NCBI GenBank assembly: GCA_963811335.1
Contig: CAWERB010000004.1
Coordinates: forward strand, 1-64,000
Length of the DNA stretch: 64,000 nt
Reading direction: 5' to 3'
Origin: Trebonia sp963811335
Lineage (GTDB): Bacteria > Actinomycetota > Actinomycetes > Streptosporangiales > Streptosporangiaceae
The position numbers and the translations under genes were made by a program. The notes beneath the pieces are model-generated. The model did no database searches. It was not told where the DNA came from and saw only the letters and a list, made by a program, of their open reading frames with translations. Positions 8,898-17,640 of the stretch are shown in pieces (position 1 is the stretch's first letter; the number at the start of each line of letters is the position of its first letter).

Positions 8898-9151
8898 ATG
8901 GTTGACCAACCAGCCGTCTCAATGCGCGAACTGGAGCTGGAGAGCGCCGAGCTGCTGCCCGGCCGGGAGACAATGTTCGTCATCAAGTGGCAGCTGAGCC
9001 ACGGCGATCACGGCGACGGCTGCGGCGGCGCGGCGGCGATCACGGCGACGACGGCGGCGACGACGGCGGCGACGACCGCGGCGACGACGGCGGCGACGAC
9101 GACGGTTACTACTACAGTTACGGCGACGGCGACGACTGCGACGACGACTGA
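8898..9151 (+). CDS. Leader-bearing Gly/Asp/His/Tyr-rich peptide (putative RiPP-type precursor)
   Basis: Small peptide of about 84 residues. The N-terminal 38 residues look like a leader: MRELELESAELLPGRETM is an acidic amphipathic stretch with an LPxRET-type end. Then comes SHGDHGDGCGG. From about 9,030 the codon-plausible frame shifts by one base and reads HGDDGGDDGG repeats, a Gly-Tyr-Tyr-Tyr-Ser-Tyr patch, and GDGDDCDDD, TGA at 9,149-9,151. In the literal frame the same bases give an Ala/Thr-rich string with unusual T/A third bases, so I think that frame is wrong and one base is missing from the consensus. RBS AAGGGAGG is ideally placed. Two Cys, many Asp/His and clustered Tyr suggest metal binding or a modified core; function is inference. 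Confidence 0.6.
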
Positions 9152-9168
9152 GACTGGTAGCTGTCTAA

Positions 9169-9238
9169 CCACGCCTGCCCGTCGTTCTTCGGCGGCAGGC
9201 GTGGCAGTGGGGCCGTCCGGCTTTGTCCGGGCGGCCCC
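9169..9238 (+). terminator. Double-hairpin tail, copy 2
   Basis: First stem: CCACGCCTGCC (9,169-9,179) with its exact complement at 9,194-9,204. Second stem: GGGGCCGTCCGG (9,209-9,220) pairing with CCGGGCGGCCCC (9,227-9,238), one G-U pair, followed by TTCTGTTT. The second is a plausible Rho-independent terminator. Sequence between the stems (GGCAGGCGTGGCAG) is nearly identical to copy 1. Confidence 0.7.
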
Positions 9239-9341
9239 TTCTGTTTCGCGGTGGGGACTACACGTCATCTTCTGACTGCGTGACGTGTGGGGCGGCAGAT
9301 GCGTGAGGGCCGGTGAGTCGGGCCGTGAGGCGGGGCTGCGG

Positions 9342-10839
9342 TCAGCGGCGGCGGGCGGCGAGGTACGCGGTTACCTGGGCGGCGGCGGACTTCGCGGTGG
9401 CGGCGCAGGCCGGGATGCCGATGCCGTCGAGGGCGGCGCCGGCGATGGCCAGGCCCGGCTGCCCGGCGACCGCCGCGCGGGCCCGGGCAACGCGGTCCAG
9501 GTGGCCGACGTTGTACTGGGGCAGGCCGCCGCCCCAGCGGGTGACGCGCCACGCCACCGGCTGCGCGGTGACGCCGAGCGCGTCGCCGAACTCGGCGGCG
9601 GCGATGGCGGCGAGTTCCTGGTCATCGCGCTGCAGTACGGCCACGTCGCCGCTGCGGCCGATGGAGCAGCGGACGATGTGCACCGGCGCCTGGCGGGCCA
9701 GGTGGGGCCACTTGACCGTGGAGAACGTCGCGGCCTTGACGGCGCGGCCGTCCACCGCGGGGACGAGGTATCCGCTGCGCTGCTGCGCGGGGCTCGGTTC
9801 CTGGAAGAGGGCCGTGGCGGGGAAGGCGAGCGTGACGATGGCCATGGACGCGTACGGGATCCTGGCGAACTGGGCGGCGGCCGCCGGCACGGCATCGGCG
9901 AGCAGCCGCGCCGCGGGCGCGGCGGGGACGGCGATGATCACCGCGTCGGCGGCCAGGTACTCCGGGTCGGCGGCGGAGCCGACGGTGAGCCGCCAGCCCG
10001 TCTCCGTCCGGCGCAGCTCGCGAACCATCGCGCCGGTCCGGATGTCGGCGCCTGACGCCTTGGCCAGGGCCTCGGGAAGCGCGCCGAGCCCGCTCGTGAG
10101 CGTGACGAAGACCGGGGCATGCGCCGAACTGGGCTGGGCTTGACTGGGCTGGGCTTGACTGGGCTGGGCTTGACTGAGCTGGGGCGGAAGCAGCGAGGTA
10201 ACCGCCTCGGTCAGCACGGGGTGGCCGCGGGTCGCGGCGGCGAGCGGCGCCAGGGTGGCCGTGAACGACAGGTCCTCCGACCGGCCCGCGTACACGCCGC
10301 CGAGCAGCGGGTCGACCAGCCGGTCGACGATCTCGGCACCGAGCCTGCTGCCGATGTACTCGGTGACCGAGACATCGGCGGCCTCCGACGGCCGCACCTC
10401 CTGCGGCCCTGGCCCGCGCGACGCCCTCCGGCGAGATCACCCCGGTGGCGGCCAGCTCGTCCACGTCCGCCGGCACGCCCATGAACTGCCTGCGGGGCAG
10501 CGGCCGCAGCGCGCCCCTGGTGTAGATGGCGGACGAGGTGACGCCCGCGGGGACCAGGTCGCCGCCGAGGCCGGCCGCGGTGATCAGCTCGATACCCTCA
10601 GGCCGCCGGGCGAGCAGCGCCTCCGCGCCCTCGTCCATGGCCACCCCGGCGACGTCAGACGCGGACAGCTTCCCGCCGAGCCGGCCGGCTCCCTCGAGCA
10701 CAGTCACCCGAACCGGGTCGTCCTTGAGGTAGAAGGCCGCCGCGAGGCCCGCGATCCCGCCCCCGACGACCACCACGTGCGGGAGCGCGGGGGGAAAGGG
10801 GCCGTCGTCCCCCCGGGAGACAACTTCGCCTGTCGACAT
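9342..10839 (-). CDS. hemY: Coproporphyrinogen/protoporphyrinogen oxidase HemY (HemG), one frameshift
   Basis: FAD-dependent oxidase that aromatises the porphyrinogen ring in heme synthesis. The N-terminal FAD motif VVVVGGGIAGLAAAFYL and GRLGGKL, the central DVSVTEYIGSRLG region and the C-terminal second FAD part (GLAIAGAALDGIGIPACAAT) are all present. A frameshift near 10,395-10,420 separates the first 145 residues from the rest. A 15-nt tandem repeat at 10,128-10,185 inserts about 18 residues built from a SQAQP unit between TSLLPPQL and HAPVFVTL. It belongs with hemE to the right and hemQ to the left; together they specify the coproporphyrin route. A HAD gene reads into its 5' end. Confidence 0.85.
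10128..10185. repeat. 15-nt coding tandem repeat in hemY
   Basis: Three exact copies of ACTGGGCTGGGCTTG (10,128-10,172) plus a diverged fourth (10,173-10,185). Because the unit is a multiple of three it adds a SQAQP pentapeptide per copy on the minus strand without breaking the frame. Confidence 0.85.
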
Positions 10840-10969
10840 GCACCCAAGCCTGCCACAGCGGTCCGCGAACCCGGACCTGCCCTTGGTCCCAGGGATTTCG
10901 CGAGGATCCGCCCGCGCGGGGGTCCCGGGGTTCGCGCGGACACCGGGGGGACGGGGGGTCGCCCCCCGG

Positions 10970-11630
10970 GTGATAAGAGCAGCGGCCGTGCCTCCAGCAG
11001 CGTGCGGACGACGGGGAAGTCCCACCGGGAGGCGTAGCCGTCCGGCTCGCCGCGGGCGATCTGGATCGGGCGCACGCCGACGGCCTGCGCGCCGACGCAG
11101 AACGTCGGCTGGTCGTCGATGAAGACCGCGTCGACCGCGGCGACGCCGAGTTCCTCCAGCGCCGTGACGTAGATCTCCGGGTACGGCTTCACCGAGCCGA
11201 CCTCGCAGGACAGCACCACCGCGTCAACCAGCGGGATGATGCCGAGGTAGTCCAGCAGCGCCCGCGTTGTGTCGGCGCAGTTGGACACCAGGGCGATCCG
11301 CACGCCGCGGGACCTGAGCCAGGTAAGGAACGGCACCGTGTCGTCGCACAGCCGGACGTAGGAGCGGGAGAACTCGGCGTCCCGCCGCGACAGGTCGGCG
11401 AGCAGGTCGGGCCCGGACTCGGCGCCGAGAGCGCGCAGCGTCCTTTCGAACGACTGGGCGACGGTCAGCTTGCCGCGGTCCCTGTCCTCGCGCATCGTGT
11501 CCCACTCGAGGAGCCAGTCATCGAGGCCGATGCCGAGCGGCTCGACGAGCTCGGCCATCCGCGGCAGGAAAAGAGAGGTAAGTATCGTGTCGTACACGTC
11601 GACGAGGCAGGCGCGCACCGCCATGGTCAT
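10970..11630 (-). CDS. HAD-superfamily hydrolase
   Basis: Haloacid-dehalogenase-type phosphatase of about 220 residues. Motif I is DVYDTIL, motif II LVSNCAD, the conserved lysine lies in VKPYPEIY, and motif IV is VFIDDQPTFCVGAQAVG. The start ATG at 11,630 overlaps the stop of the upstream phosphatase by 4 nt (ATGA), so the two are translationally coupled. After about residue 220 the frame stays open for another 88 low-complexity residues, running out of frame into hemY; I place the true end near 10,970 and suspect a small indel in the GC-rich stretch at 10,930-10,970. The substrate is unknown. Confidence 0.75.
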
Positions 11631-12403
11631 GCCTTCCTGAGCTTGGCGTGCAGCTGGCCGACCTCATCCGGGCCGAACCCGTGGCCGGCCAGCCAGTTGT
11701 CCAGGCCGCCGTACCGTGCGTCGAGCTGCTCGAGGAACGCCTTCATCGTCTCCGCGCGCGGCGCGTGGGCCCGGACGGGCCTGCTGCTCACGTCGCTGGT
11801 GTACATCCGTGAGCGGGCCAGCCGCTCGACGATGGCCTCAAGCCGCTCGTCGGTCGCCATGTAGTCGGCCACGATCACCTCCGGCTCAACGCCGGCCACG
11901 GTGAGCGCCAGGGCGACGACCACGCCGGTCCGGTCCTTGCCTGCCGCGCAGTGCACGATCGCCGCGCCTGGCGCGGTGGCGATCGAGCGCAGCGCGCCGA
12001 CGACCTCCTCCGGGCGGTTCTCCAGGTAGCCGAGGTAGTGCCCGGTCATGAAGTCGTCGGGGTACCGCTCGCGGTCCGCGTCGGCGAGCTCGGTCAGCAG
12101 CGCCGCCTTGGCCGTGTCCGACACGTTGAGGAACTCCCTCAGCACGGGGTGGTGCGCGTGCCGGACGCCGGGCAGCGCGTCAAGCGGCGCGGGGCCCTCG
12201 ACCGCCACCTCGTTCGTGGAGCGGAGGTCCACCACCGTGGTCAGCCCGATCTCGTCAACGAGCCTGCTGACGTCGCCCGCCGACAGCTCCTGGAGGTTCT
12301 CCGAGCGCAGCAGCCGACCGGGCACGATGGTGCCGCCGTCGCTGGCGGGCAGCCCGCCCAGGTCGCGCACGTTCACTGCGCCGTCTAGCTCAATCCATGT
12401 CAC
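11627..12403 (-). CDS. Tyrosine/serine protein phosphatase (Y_phosphatase3 type)
   Basis: About 258 residues. The family start NVRDLGGLPASDGG, the signature loop HCAAGKDRTG (CX5R with the catalytic Cys and Arg) and a VADYMATDERLEAI helix region are clear. Such proteins resemble mycobacterial PtpB and act on phosphotyrosine, phosphoserine or phosphoinositides. No signal peptide is seen. It is followed by the HAD gene with a 4-nt overlap, and sits between hemE and hemY on the same strand, which is not a classical heme-operon partner. The role in this context is unknown. Confidence 0.85.
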   Translation of the reverse strand: MTWIELDGAVNVRDLGGLPASDGGTIVPGRLLRSENLQELSAGDVSRLVDEIGLTTVVDLRSTNEVAVEGPAPLDALPGVRHAHHPVLREFLNVSDTAKAALLTELADADRERYPDDFMTGHYLGYLENRPEEVVGALRSIATAPGAAIVHCAAGKDRTGVVVALALTVAGVEPEVIVADYMATDERLEAIVERLARSRMYTSDVSSRPVRAHAPRAETMKAFLEQLDARYGGLDNWLAGHGFGPDEVGQLHAKLRKA

Positions 12404-12655
12404 GTCCCTATTGTCCCATTTGGATTGTGAGACTAGCTAACGGCGTCAGCGAATCCCCGGTGAACAGTGCTGGTGTGGTCCGTCGCGCTCGAGCCGCGAC
12501 GGCGGCCGCGACCGCCGTCAGGCCGCGTTACTCACCGCGGCGCGGCGGACCATGCTGAACGCGCGTGGGGCCATTGACGGTGCCCCGTTCGCCCGCGGGC
12601 CAGGGAGGCGGGCCAGGGTGAGGCGGCAGCCACGCGCTCGTTCTGTATCCGACTT

Positions 12656-13769
12656 TCAGGCGGTGGCGGAGACCTCGTGCACGAGGTCGGTGAGGCGGGC
12701 GAGGATGTCGGGGTCGGTCTCCGGCAGTACGCCGTGGCCCAGGTTGAAGACGTGGCCGCCGAGCGTGCTGGCGCGGGCGAGGATCGCGCGGGCGCGCGGC
12801 TCGACCACCTCCCAGCCGGCCAGCAGCACCGCGGGGTCAAGGTTGCCCTGCAGCGCCTTGCCGTGCTCGCCGGCACCGTGTTCGCCGGCACCGTGTTCGC
12901 CCGCAGCCGGGCCCGCCGAGGCTGGCGCCCACCCGGCGCGCCGCCTCGTCGAGGGGGACCCGCCAGTCCACGCCGACCACGTCGGCGCCCGCCTCGCCGA
13001 GCAGGCCGAGCAGTTCGCCCGTGCCCACGCCGAAGTGGATGCGAGGCACGCCGGACGCGGCGAGGGCGGAGAAGATCCGCCTGGTGTGCGGCAAGACGGC
13101 GTGCCGGTAGTCCTCGGGGCTGACCACGCCGACCCACGAGTCGAACAGCTGGACCGCGGACGCCCCGGCCTCGACCTGCAGCGCGAGGAACGCGATCGCG
13201 ATGCCCGCCAGCCTGTCCATCAGCGCGTGCCACAGCTCGGGGTCGCCGTACATCAGGGCCCTGGTCCTGTCGTGATTCCTCGAGGGGCCGCCCTCGATCA
13301 GGTAGGAGGCGAGCGTGAACGGGGCGCCCGCGAACCCGATGAGCGGCTTGCCGCCAAGCTCCCCGACCAGGGACTTGACTGCCTCGGCCAGGAACGGCAC
13401 GTCGGCTGGTTCCAGCGGGCGCAGCCGCTCGACGTCGCCGAGGGTGCGGAACTCATCCTCGACAACCGGGCCGACGCCCGGCTTGATATCCACGTCGACG
13501 CCGATCGCCCGCAGCGGGACAACGATGTCGCTGTACAGGATCGCCGCGTCCACGTCGTAGCGGCGCAGCGGCTGCAGGGTGATCTCGGTGATCAGCTCGG
13601 GCCGGGTGCACGACTCGAGCATCGGGATGCCCTCGCGGACCCGCCGGTACTCGGGCAGCGACCGTCCGGCCTGCCGCATGAACCAGACCGGGGTGTACGG
13701 CACCGGCTCGCCGCGGCAGGCGCGGATGAACGGGGAGTTCGGCTGCTGGGCCGGCTGAGGCTGGGTCAC
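12656..13769 (-). CDS. hemE: Uroporphyrinogen III decarboxylase, one frameshift beside a repeat
   Basis: HemE decarboxylates four acetate side chains of uroporphyrinogen III to give coproporphyrinogen III. Landmarks: RPVWFMRQAGRSLPEYR-like start (PVWFMRQAGRSLPEYR), GFAGAPFTLASYLIEGG, FDSWVG, HFGVGTGELL, VGVDWRVPLDEA, and, in the second frame, GKALQGNLDPAVLLA to the end HEVSATA. The frame changes near 12,910-12,925, directly beside a 15-nt repeat (12,862-12,906) that inserts GAGEH units just before GKALQGNLDP, a site where the family has only a short loop. The start at 13,769 is the first Met and precedes the conserved NSPFIRACRGE. Confidence 0.9.
12862..12906. repeat. 15-nt coding tandem repeat in hemE
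   Basis: Three near-identical units of CCGTGTTCGCCGGCA (first has one change, third has one). On the minus strand they encode a repeated GAGEH pentapeptide. The frame break in hemE lies within 20 nt of the repeat. Confidence 0.8.
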
Positions 13770-13905
13770 CCGGTGAGTCTATCGAACAACAGTGCCGGGC
13801 CAGGCGACACGCCGCCGCAGATCCGCCGGAATCGCGGGCGTACATGCCAAGATCGGGAGGAGTCCGGCCACGACCCGCAGCAACTGAACCGTAGGGGGCA
13901 CCGCG

Positions 13906-14134
13906 ATGACGCAGCCGCTTGGGCGCTGTCCTGGATGTGGCGGCGACGAGCCATTCGAGCAGGTCCATCCCGGGACGCACGCCGAGGAGCAGTGCCCGAG
14001 ACGCCGGCGGCGAGTGCCCCGAGTGGGTGTGTCCGGAGTGCGGCACCGGGGTATTCATGGGCACTGTGATCATCGGCACTTCCGCGGCGGGCGTCGTTCT
14101 CGCCCCGGCCAGACAGGCCCTCCGTGCCGCGTAG
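13906..14134 (+). CDS. Small zinc-ribbon-like protein, one frameshift
   Basis: About 75 residues. The first frame gives MTQPLGRCPGCGGDEPFEQV, and after a shift near 14,000 the second gives GECPEWVCPECGTGVFMG with a hydrophobic tail (VIIGTSAAGVVLAPAR). Two CxxC pairs suggest a zinc ribbon. ATG 13,906 has RBS GTAGGGGG. It reads away from hemE. I do not recognise a named family; the C-terminal part also contains direct repeats near 14,000-14,040 on the DNA level. Confidence 0.5.
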
Positions 14135-14203
14135 GGACCCGGCCGGACCGCTGACCGCACGCCGGCGCTTCGCGGGCTGGCGGCCACGACGTACGCTCAG
14201 GCC

Positions 14204-14902
14204 ATGAGATTGGCGGACACGCCCGGTCTGACGCGGGCAGGCGGCGCCGTGGACCCGGTCGCGGCGGGCGAGGAGCCCGCGGCGGGCACCGGGCCCGCTT
14301 TCGCCGTCGCGGTGGACGCGCTTGCGGAGGGCAAGGACGCGGTCGCCGCGGTCAGGGACGACCTGGCCTTCGAGGAGTGGCCCGCGCCCAAGCGGCTCGC
14401 GCCGCATGCGGTCGCGCTCGCCGCGACGGCGTACCGGGACGGCATTGAGGCCGGTACCGCCAAGCTGATGCTGCTGCACGACCCGGCGGGACAGGACGGA
14501 TGGACGGGAACCTTCCGCGTGGTGATCCAGGTGCACGCGGAGGTGGAAGAGGAGATGGCGACCGACCCGCTCCTCGGCGAGGTCGGCTGGTCCTGGCTGA
14601 CCGACGCGCTTGACCTGCACGCCCCCGGCTACCTGGCCCCGAGCGGCACCGTGACCCGGGTGATCACCGAGGGGTACGGGTCTAAGGAGGAAGAGCCGCC
14701 GTCCACCGCGTTCGAGCTGCGCGCGTCCTGGTGCCCGGCCGACGACGAGATCTTTGACGAGATCAGCGGCGCGGTGCTCGCCTGGTCCGACGTGCTTGCC
14801 GCCGCCGCGGGCCTGCCGGCCCAGCCGCCGGGAACGGTGGCACTTGGGCGGCGCGGGCAGCCGGGCGGCGGCGCCGGTCACCGTGGCGGGCGGCGCCGGT
14901 GA
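14204..14902 (+). CDS. DUF3000-family protein
   Basis: About 230 residues, conserved in actinomycetes between hemE and an RNase D gene. Recognisable segments: FAVAVDALAEG, FEEWPAPKRLAPHAVALAATA, WTGTFRVVIQVHAEVEEEMATDPLLGEVGWSWLTDAL, and FELRASWCP. No catalytic motif or membrane segment is evident; the function is unknown. The last 25 residues are Gly/Arg-rich. Its stop overlaps the GTG start of the RNase D gene (GTGA), indicating coupling. Placement divergent from hemE is as in related genomes. Confidence 0.8.
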   Translation: MRLADTPGLTRAGGAVDPVAAGEEPAAGTGPAFAVAVDALAEGKDAVAAVRDDLAFEEWPAPKRLAPHAVALAATAYRDGIEAGTAKLMLLHDPAGQDGWTGTFRVVIQVHAEVEEEMATDPLLGEVGWSWLTDALDLHAPGYLAPSGTVTRVITEGYGSKEEEPPSTAFELRASWCPADDEIFDEISGAVLAWSDVLAAAAGLPAQPPGTVALGRRGQPGGGAGHRGGRRR

Positions 14903-16300
14903 TAGCTGGGGACCCGCCGCTCGAGGAAGGCGGCCACGACCTTGCGGAGGACGGTCAGGACCGTGAGGAAGACGGCCAGGACGAGGTAGCGCTCGACTCT
15001 GGTGGTGACGCGGACGGGCCCCCGGTCATCGACCTGCTCGAGCCCGCCGAGGGCCTCCCGCCGGTAACCGCGACGGCGGAAGACCTGGCGGCGGTGGCCG
15101 CCAGGCTCGCCGCGGGCACCGGCCCGGTCGCCGTCGACGCTGAGCGCGCCTCCGGTTACCGCTACGGGCAGAAGGCCTACCTGGTCCAGCTCCGCCGCGC
15201 GGGGGCGGGGACCGTGCTCATCGACCCGGTCGCCTGCCCTGACCTGTCCGGGCTCGGCGCGGCGCTCGCCGACGTCGAGGCGGTACTGCACGCCGCGTCG
15301 CAGGACCTCCCGTGCCTGGCCGAGATCGGCTACCAGCCGGGGGAACTGTTCGATACCGAGCTGGCCGGCCGCTGCTCGGTTACCCTCGGGTGGCGCTCGG
15401 CACCATGCTCGAGGAGGTGCTCGGCTTCCGGCTGGCGAAGGAGCACTCGGCCGCGGACTGGTCCGTGCGCCCGCTGCCCGCGGAGATGCTCAAGTACGCG
15501 GCACTCGACGTCGAGGTGCTGATCGAGCTGCGCGATGCCCTCGCCGAGCAGCTTCGCGAGCAGGGCAAGGCCGAGTGGGCCCGGCAAGAGTTCGCCGCCA
15601 TCGCGGCCGCTCCGCCGCCGCCGCCCCGCGCCGACCCGTGGCGCCGCACGTCAGGGATCCACAAGGTGCGCACCAGGCGGGCGCTCGCCGTCGTCCGCGA
15701 GCTATGGCAGACGAGGGACGAGATCGCCCGTGACGCCGACCAGTCGCCGCGGCGGGTGCTCAGCGACCAGGCCATCGTCGACGCCGCGCGGGCCGAGGCC
15801 GCTAAGCCGCCGCCCACCGGGCGCCCCCAGCTTGACCGGATCAGCGGCTTCCACGCGCGGTACGCGCGCAAGTACTCCGACCGCTGGACGGCCGCGGTGC
15901 TCCGCGCCCGCCAACTCGGCGAAGCGGAACTGCCTGAGGTCGGCGGCGCGGTCGCGGCGCCTGGCCCGCCGCCCGCGCACCGCTGGGCGGAGCGCGACCC
16001 GGTCGCGGCGGCGCGGCTCGGGGCCGCGCGTGAGGCGGTGGGGTCGCTCGCCACCGCGCACCGGCTGCCGATCGAGAACCTGCTTCCCCCCGACGCGCTG
16101 CGCCGCCTGGCGTGGGAGCCGCCGAACCCGGCGACCTCCGAGACGATCACCGCGGCGCTGACCCGCTACGGCGCCCGCCCCTGGCAGGCCGAGCTAACCG
16201 CCGTACCGCTCGCCGCCGCGTTCGCGACGGCGGCGATGGCCCAGGGCCCGAGTGCGGCCGGGGAAGGCTCGCTCGCCGGCGAAGGACCGCGGTTACGGCA
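14899..16300 (+). CDS. rnd: Ribonuclease D (DEDDy exonuclease with HRDC domain), one frameshift
   Basis: 3'-5' exonuclease acting on structured RNA. The exonuclease signature is visible: VAVDAERASGYRYGQKAYLVQL (Asp and Glu of Exo I), AASQDLPCLAEIG (Exo II), and YAALDVEVL (Exo III, YxxxD). The HRDC domain follows (SGIHKVRTRRALAVVRELW). A frameshift near 15,370 joins the first frame to RPLLGYPRVALGTMLEEVLG. The real C-terminus is uncertain: the conserved HRDC/C-terminal helices end near 16,250 and the frame then stays open into the next gene, so I set the end at about 16,300. An acidic 40-residue N-terminal extension precedes the catalytic domain. Confidence 0.8.
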
Positions 16301-16398
16301 CCATCCGCGGGCCCCCGTGCTTTTTGCTGTTATCCGTCATACGCCGGAATGTGCCTCGGCTACCCTTGTCGGAAACCTGCCGTTTAGCCGAACGGCCA

Positions 16399-17337
16399 AT
16401 GCGGATGGAGGAACAGGTGCTTACCAGCGTTGCCGCCGCGCTGAGCAGCGGACCGCCGGTGCTGCCGGGGTTCCTCGCTCCCCTTGGCTCCCCGCTCGAG
16501 CATTACGGGCTGTGGGCGATCGCGCTGTTCGTCCTTCTCGAGGACTTCGGCATCCCGGTGCCCGGCGAGACCGTGCTGATCGCGGGCGCCGTCTTCGCCG
16601 GGTCAGGGCGTCTCAACATCGTCGCGGTCGGCGTCGTCGGCTTCCTCGCCGCCGTGACCGGCGACAACATCGGCTACGCCATTGGGCGGTTCGGCGGGCG
16701 CGCCCTGGTGGAACGCTGGGGCAGGTACGTCTTCCTTACCAAGGAACGACTCGACAAGGCGGAGCGGTTCTTCGACCGGCACGGCGGCAAGATCATCGTG
16801 GTGGCCCGCTTCATCGAGGGCCTCCGGCAGGCCAACGGGCTCATCGCCGGCATCACCGGAATGCGCTGGCTCAAGTTCCTCGCCTGCAACGCGCTCGGCG
16901 CGGCGCTCTGGGTCGGCACCTGGGTGAGCGTCGGGTACTTCGCCGGGGAGCACATCACGACGGTCTACGACGCCATCACCAAGTACTCCCTGTACGCGGC
17001 GATCGCGGCGGTGGTACTCATCGCCGGCTGGCTCCTGCTCCACCTGCGCAAGCGGCGCCGGGCGAGGAGCACGGCGCCGGCGGCGGAGACGAGACGGAGT
17101 CGGCGCCAGGCAACCCAGTCAGCGGAGACGGGCGAGTCGGCGGAGACGGGCGAGTCAGCGGAGACGGGCATGTCGGCGCAGGCGACCCAGGCGGCGGAGA
17201 CGGGCGAGTCGACGGAGGCGATGAAGGTGGTTGAGGCGTCCGAAGCGATGACGGCAGCCGACTCGGCGGAGGCGACGAGGGCGGCTGAGGCGACTGGGCA
17301 GGGTTCAAGGGGTCGTCGCAACGGTGCCGGCCGGTGA
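16399..17337 (+). CDS. DedA-family membrane protein with repetitive C-tail
   Basis: DedA/SNARE-associated (VTT) integral membrane protein, a family linked to lipid flipping and membrane homeostasis. The core spans residues 20-215: LLEDFGIPVPGETVLIAGAVFAG, GDNIGYAIGRFGG, ARFIEGLRQANGLIAGITGM and a last helix LYAAIAAVVLIAGWLLLHL. After a basic stretch (RKRRRARS) the final 90 residues are Ala/Glu/Thr-rich with 18-nt repeats (SAETGE units at about 17,115-17,170). Start options are ATG 16,399 and ATG 16,405. It stands alone downstream of RNase D and just upstream of a palindromic element. Confidence 0.85.
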   Translation: MRMEEQVLTSVAAALSSGPPVLPGFLAPLGSPLEHYGLWAIALFVLLEDFGIPVPGETVLIAGAVFAGSGRLNIVAVGVVGFLAAVTGDNIGYAIGRFGGRALVERWGRYVFLTKERLDKAERFFDRHGGKIIVVARFIEGLRQANGLIAGITGMRWLKFLACNALGAALWVGTWVSVGYFAGEHITTVYDAITKYSLYAAIAAVVLIAGWLLLHLRKRRRARSTAPAAETRRSRRQATQSAETGESAETGESAETGMSAQATQAAETGESTEAMKVVEASEAMTAADSAEATRAAEATGQGSRGRRNGAGR

Positions 17338-17400
17338 CTCTTGCGTGGTTACCATCGGCTCCGGGCGGCCGCCGCGGGGCGACCGCGGGCGGCCCTGCCC

Positions 17401-17548
17401 GGCCGGACGGCGCCTGCTTACCACCCGCCCCTCCGGCAACGGGCTTACCGGCAAATTTTTCGTATCAGGTAAACTTTTCACCGGATGTAAAGAAAAGACG
17501 TTCTGGGCGTCTTTTCTTTACCGGTCGTGAGATGTTTACCGGTAAATC
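17401..17548. repeat. AT-rich palindromic element, copy 1
   Basis: In the 303-bp gap between DedA and the NUDIX gene. The core GTAAAGAAAAGACGTTC (17,487-17,503) is followed by its near-complement to 17,521, and TTTACCGGTAAA (about 17,534-17,545) is a perfect 12-bp palindrome. A matching element with the same flanks (GGCCGGACGGCGCC at the left) occurs at 58,587-58,734. The remainder of the gap shows no gene. Confidence 0.8.
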
Positions 17549-17640
17549 GGCCTTGAGGCCGGAGGGGCGGCCCTGCCGCGGGCGGGCCAACGGCTGATGG
17601 CGGAGGCCGGCGGGTACGACGGTGCCTGGCCGACCCGGGA

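Noticed and set aside
9031..9275. Ala/Thr-rich protein reading through to 9,275
   Set aside because: It crosses both tail hairpins and has atypical third-base usage. The alternative frame stops just before the hairpins.
12410..12655. Possible small gene in the gap between the phosphatase and hemE
   Set aside because: No start with ribosome site and coding-like third positions could be found; nothing recognisable is in this 250-bp gap.
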